Origin: Agarophyton chilense
Lineage: Eukaryota > Rhodophyta > Florideophyceae > Gracilariales > Gracilariaceae
NCBI GenBank assembly: GCA_030374765.1
Contig: JARGXX010000071.1
Span: 1,550,001 to 1,614,000 of the forward strand
DNA length: 64,000 nt
Direction of reading: 5' to 3'
Shown here: one piece after another, positions 61,389-64,000 of the stretch
Position numbering within the stretch: position 1 is the first letter of the stretch
Layout: every line of letters begins with the position of its first letter
Made by a program: the position numbers and the translations under genes
Notes under the pieces: model-generated
What the model was told of the DNA's origin: nothing
Databases searched by the model: none
What the model saw: only the letters and a program-made list of their open reading frames with translations

Positions 61389-64000
61389 GTGAGGGAGCCC
61401 CTATGGGGTCGGCACTAGTCGATCCCGTAGTGCTGACCAGGGAGAGATCGCCTCCCTGCTCCTGCGCTTGGAAGCCCAAGATTCTCTTGAGGCCCACCAT
61501 ATTTCCGCCGTACGGAATCAATCCGCTGGACGGAAAGCGAGTAAAGTTTGACTGTGAGTTACATCGTCCTTGGAGACCTTATACTTGTCCGTGAAAACGG
61601 GAAAGCTACGTCATGGTAGTGTCTAACAGAAACTATAAGGTCTACGCCGACATCGGCTCTGACAGGAATCTGTTATCTCGTCGATTGACTATCCTGGACA
61701 CAGGTGCTGGTCCGAACTCTATACGGGAATCGGAGCTCGCTCCTGCTGACTTAGAACGTATTCCATACGGTCCTTTACCGGACATCCGGGATGCCAACAA
61801 AAATGTTGTGAAGACACTGGGAACAGTTCGACTCGTGGTGCGCTTGGGACGCTTTGTAGTCCTAGTCGACTTCATCGTCTGTAAGACGTTAGCTGCACCA
61901 GTGGTACTGGGATGTGATTATGGCGACAAGTTTGTCGAAGCCATTCGCCCGCGAAGAAAACTAGTGGAACTAGATGATGGATCAATGGTACCAATTGTTC
62001 GCAAGCCATTGCGTCGTTGCTCTGAAGCACCTCCACTTCCACCATCTATGGAATACGGGAAATCCCGAGGACGTGTCTCGCCGAGGATTCGAGTAGCGAA
62101 GAGTGCCATGCTAAAGGCGCAAACCCAAACTTGGGTTCAAATAAAAACAGAATGACACGGACTCGTGGTAATTCAACCGAATACTCGGATGTACGAATCT
62201 AGTGGATTGCTAGTCGCTAACGGCATTGTTCAGGTTGATCCTTGTAGCCCCTTTTGGATACTAGTGAGTAACTTCACCGATATCGATTATCAGATACAGA
62301 AGAATCAGGTTGTTGCAACAGCTTTGCCTCATCCCACAATGGTGGTCCCTACTCATATTTCTACTGCAGAAGTATTGGAATTAACTCATGTCGGTGACAC
62401 AGACGAAGAACTGCAAACTCCGTCTGGAGGTCAATTGCAAACGGCAAAGGATCAAGAGAGCCTGGTTGATGAGCTAGACTTAGCACATGTGTCGGAACAC
62501 TACAGAACGAATATCAGGTCTATGCTTAAGAAGTATACATCCATGTGGAGTGGAAAACTAGGAGAAATCTCCGCTACGGAACACCACATTGATTTGGTCT
62601 TAGGGTCACGACCCATCTCCCAGCCATCCTCTAGAGCGGGACCGCGAACTCGCCAAATCGAAGAGGAGAATGTCAGCAAAATGCTGGGAGAAGGAGTAAT
62701 CGAAGCAGCTCAATCTTCCTGGGCCTCACAAGTGGTGCTGGTTCCAAAACCTGATGGTTCTTTACGATTCTGTATCGATTATCGAAAACTGAACGCAGTT
62801 ACAGTTCGAGATACCTACCCGTTGCCTCAAATGGACGAATGTATTGACAGCTTAGGAGAAGCGAACGTGTTCACCACGTCGGACGCCAACTCTGGCTATT
62901 GGCAGGTGCCTGTAGCGGAAGAAGACCAAGATAAAACGGCATTTGCGTGTCACCCCGGTCTCTACCGTTTCAAAAGGATGCCCTTTGGATTAACGAATGC
63001 ACGGGCTACTTTCCAGCGTACTCTGGACATCTTGCTCCCAAGATACAAGTGGAAGACTTGTTAGTCTATTTGGACGATGTGATCATCTTTCCCCAGGATG
63101 TGGAAACCCATTTACGGCATGTCGAGGAGATCCTCAAAGCACTACCGAGCGCCTGTATCACCTTGAAGTTCAAGAAATGCGAATGGTTCGCTGGCACCGT
63201 CCGGTACTTAAGACATGTGATCAAATCGGGACAGCTAGCCATTCAAGAGGCACAAACAGCGGCTCTCAGCGAAGTACAACCTCCGTCGACACAGAAGCAA
63301 TTGCGTTCTTTCCTCGTCTTGTGCAACGTCTACCGATGATTCGTGCCGCGATACTCGCATATAGCGGCACCGCTCAACGCAAAGCTGCGTAAAGGACAAC
63401 CAGTACAGATGGAACAATTCAGACAAGCTGAACTGGAAGCGTTCGACACGCTGAAGACAAAGATTATTACAGCCCCAGTCTTGGCGCTGGCCATCCCCAA
63501 CCTGCCATACTCAGTGGATACCGACTCTAGCGAGTACCAAGTAGGGTGTGCCCTTTTTCAAACACACCCTGATGGTGAACACAAACCCTTTGGTTACTGG
63601 TCAAGATCGCTGAACACAGCTGAGAAGAAGTATTCAGTTTCAGAAAAGGAATGCCTTGCAGTCGTTTGGGCTCTAACCACATTGCTATCGTATCTCCAAG
63701 GAGAACGTTTTACCGTCAACACGGATCATTCGTCTCTACGATGGTTACTGTCCATTACGGACCCGTCTGGTCGTCTCACAAGATGGCGCTTACGCCTTTC
63801 TGAATTCGATTTCGAAGTGAAGTATAAGAATGGATTGGCCACTGTCCAAGCTGACGCGCTATCGCGACTCAAAACACTGGGCGAAACCCAAGGCGAAATC
63901 GATGAAGAAATACCTTGCTTCTACATGGAGACCCATTCACCATCTTTTGAAGAAGAGGAACAAGAGACCCGTGATGATTATTCGGATGCATACCCGTTCC
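61389..64000 (+). pseudogene. Family A pol (protease, RT, RNase H), right copy, partial
   Basis: Protease motif LDTGAG near 61695, RT with DANSGYWQVP near 62885 and YLDDVIIF at 63067, RNase H from about 63470 (DTDSSEYQVG). A stop at 61592 (TGA, left TCA) and one at 62153 (TGA, left CGA) break the 5' part. One T is missing from a T run at about 63060, putting RT out of frame just before YLDD. TGA at 63337 is shared with the left copy. After RNase H the frame is open to the edge. Confidence 0.92.

Larger units (their letters stand above)
58304..64000 (+). mobile_element. Ty3/gypsy LTR retrotransposon, family A, right copy (cut by window edge)
   Basis: This is the mirror of the left element: LTR, primer-binding site, gag, pol in the rightward direction, ending within or just after RNase H at the window edge. 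It aligns with the left copy almost throughout. It has its own lesions: TAG at 60120, TAA at 61215, TGA at 61592, TGA at 62153, and a one-base deletion near 63060. It is inserted in the 5' LTR of family C. Confidence 0.95.

Noticed and set aside
1..64000. CRISPR arrays, bacterial operons, riboswitches or rho-independent terminators
   Set aside because: The gene set is eukaryotic, and no spaced direct-repeat array or Shine-Dalgarno-led gene clusters are present.

Overview
This looks like nuclear DNA of a photosynthetic eukaryote with compact, mostly intronless genes, most plausibly a red alga. That assignment is inference. Only one intron is evident among eleven host genes (102 bp, in the SEC11 gene). 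A SufE-BolA fusion points to a plastid iron-sulfur (SUF) pathway. An animal-type haem peroxidase sits among standard eukaryotic housekeeping genes, and Ty3/gypsy elements fill both flanks.

Layout. Positions 1-10,550 are a nested stack of LTR retrotransposons. Family A (minus strand, 5' LTR at 5577-6292, running off the left edge) interrupts the gag gene of related family B (LTR 7915-8909). B in turn truncates a chromodomain-bearing element, family D (8910-10,550). A dead Tc1/mariner element follows (10,708-12,267), then about 2 kb with nothing recognisable.

Positions 14,386-44,613 are the gene island: SurE-like phosphatase (-), SEC11 signal peptidase (+), SufE-BolA (-), haem peroxidase (-), a type II glycosyltransferase (-), BUB3 (+), a secreted coiled-coil protein (+), NOC1/CEBPZ (-), RNA polymerase I second-largest subunit (+), the ribosome-quality-control factor Rqc2/NEMF (-), an unrecognised 765-residue protein (-) and a multi-pass membrane protein (-). 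Several of these concern ribosome production and surveillance. NOC1 and the Pol I subunit are divergent from one 561-bp promoter region that carries a CACGTG palindrome.

Positions 45,162-58,303 are transposons again. A second Tc1 element is split by a 911-bp insertion with an 8-bp target duplication. Next comes family C, a chromodomain Ty3/gypsy element on the minus strand with an LTR-like insertion in its RNase H domain. From 58,304 to the right edge there is a second family A copy on the plus strand, inverted relative to the left one.

The most unusual item is at 49,071-50,984. It is a 637-codon reading frame on the strand opposite to family C pol, lying between pol and the 3' LTR. It has a TATA box, eight in-frame stops and no frameshift. 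It appears to be a decayed antisense accessory gene with no family I recognise. A second original observation is a pair of 14-bp tandem arrays upstream of two membrane-protein genes 21 kb apart; they share the same octamer, AAG(C/T)GCAA, followed by different hexamers.
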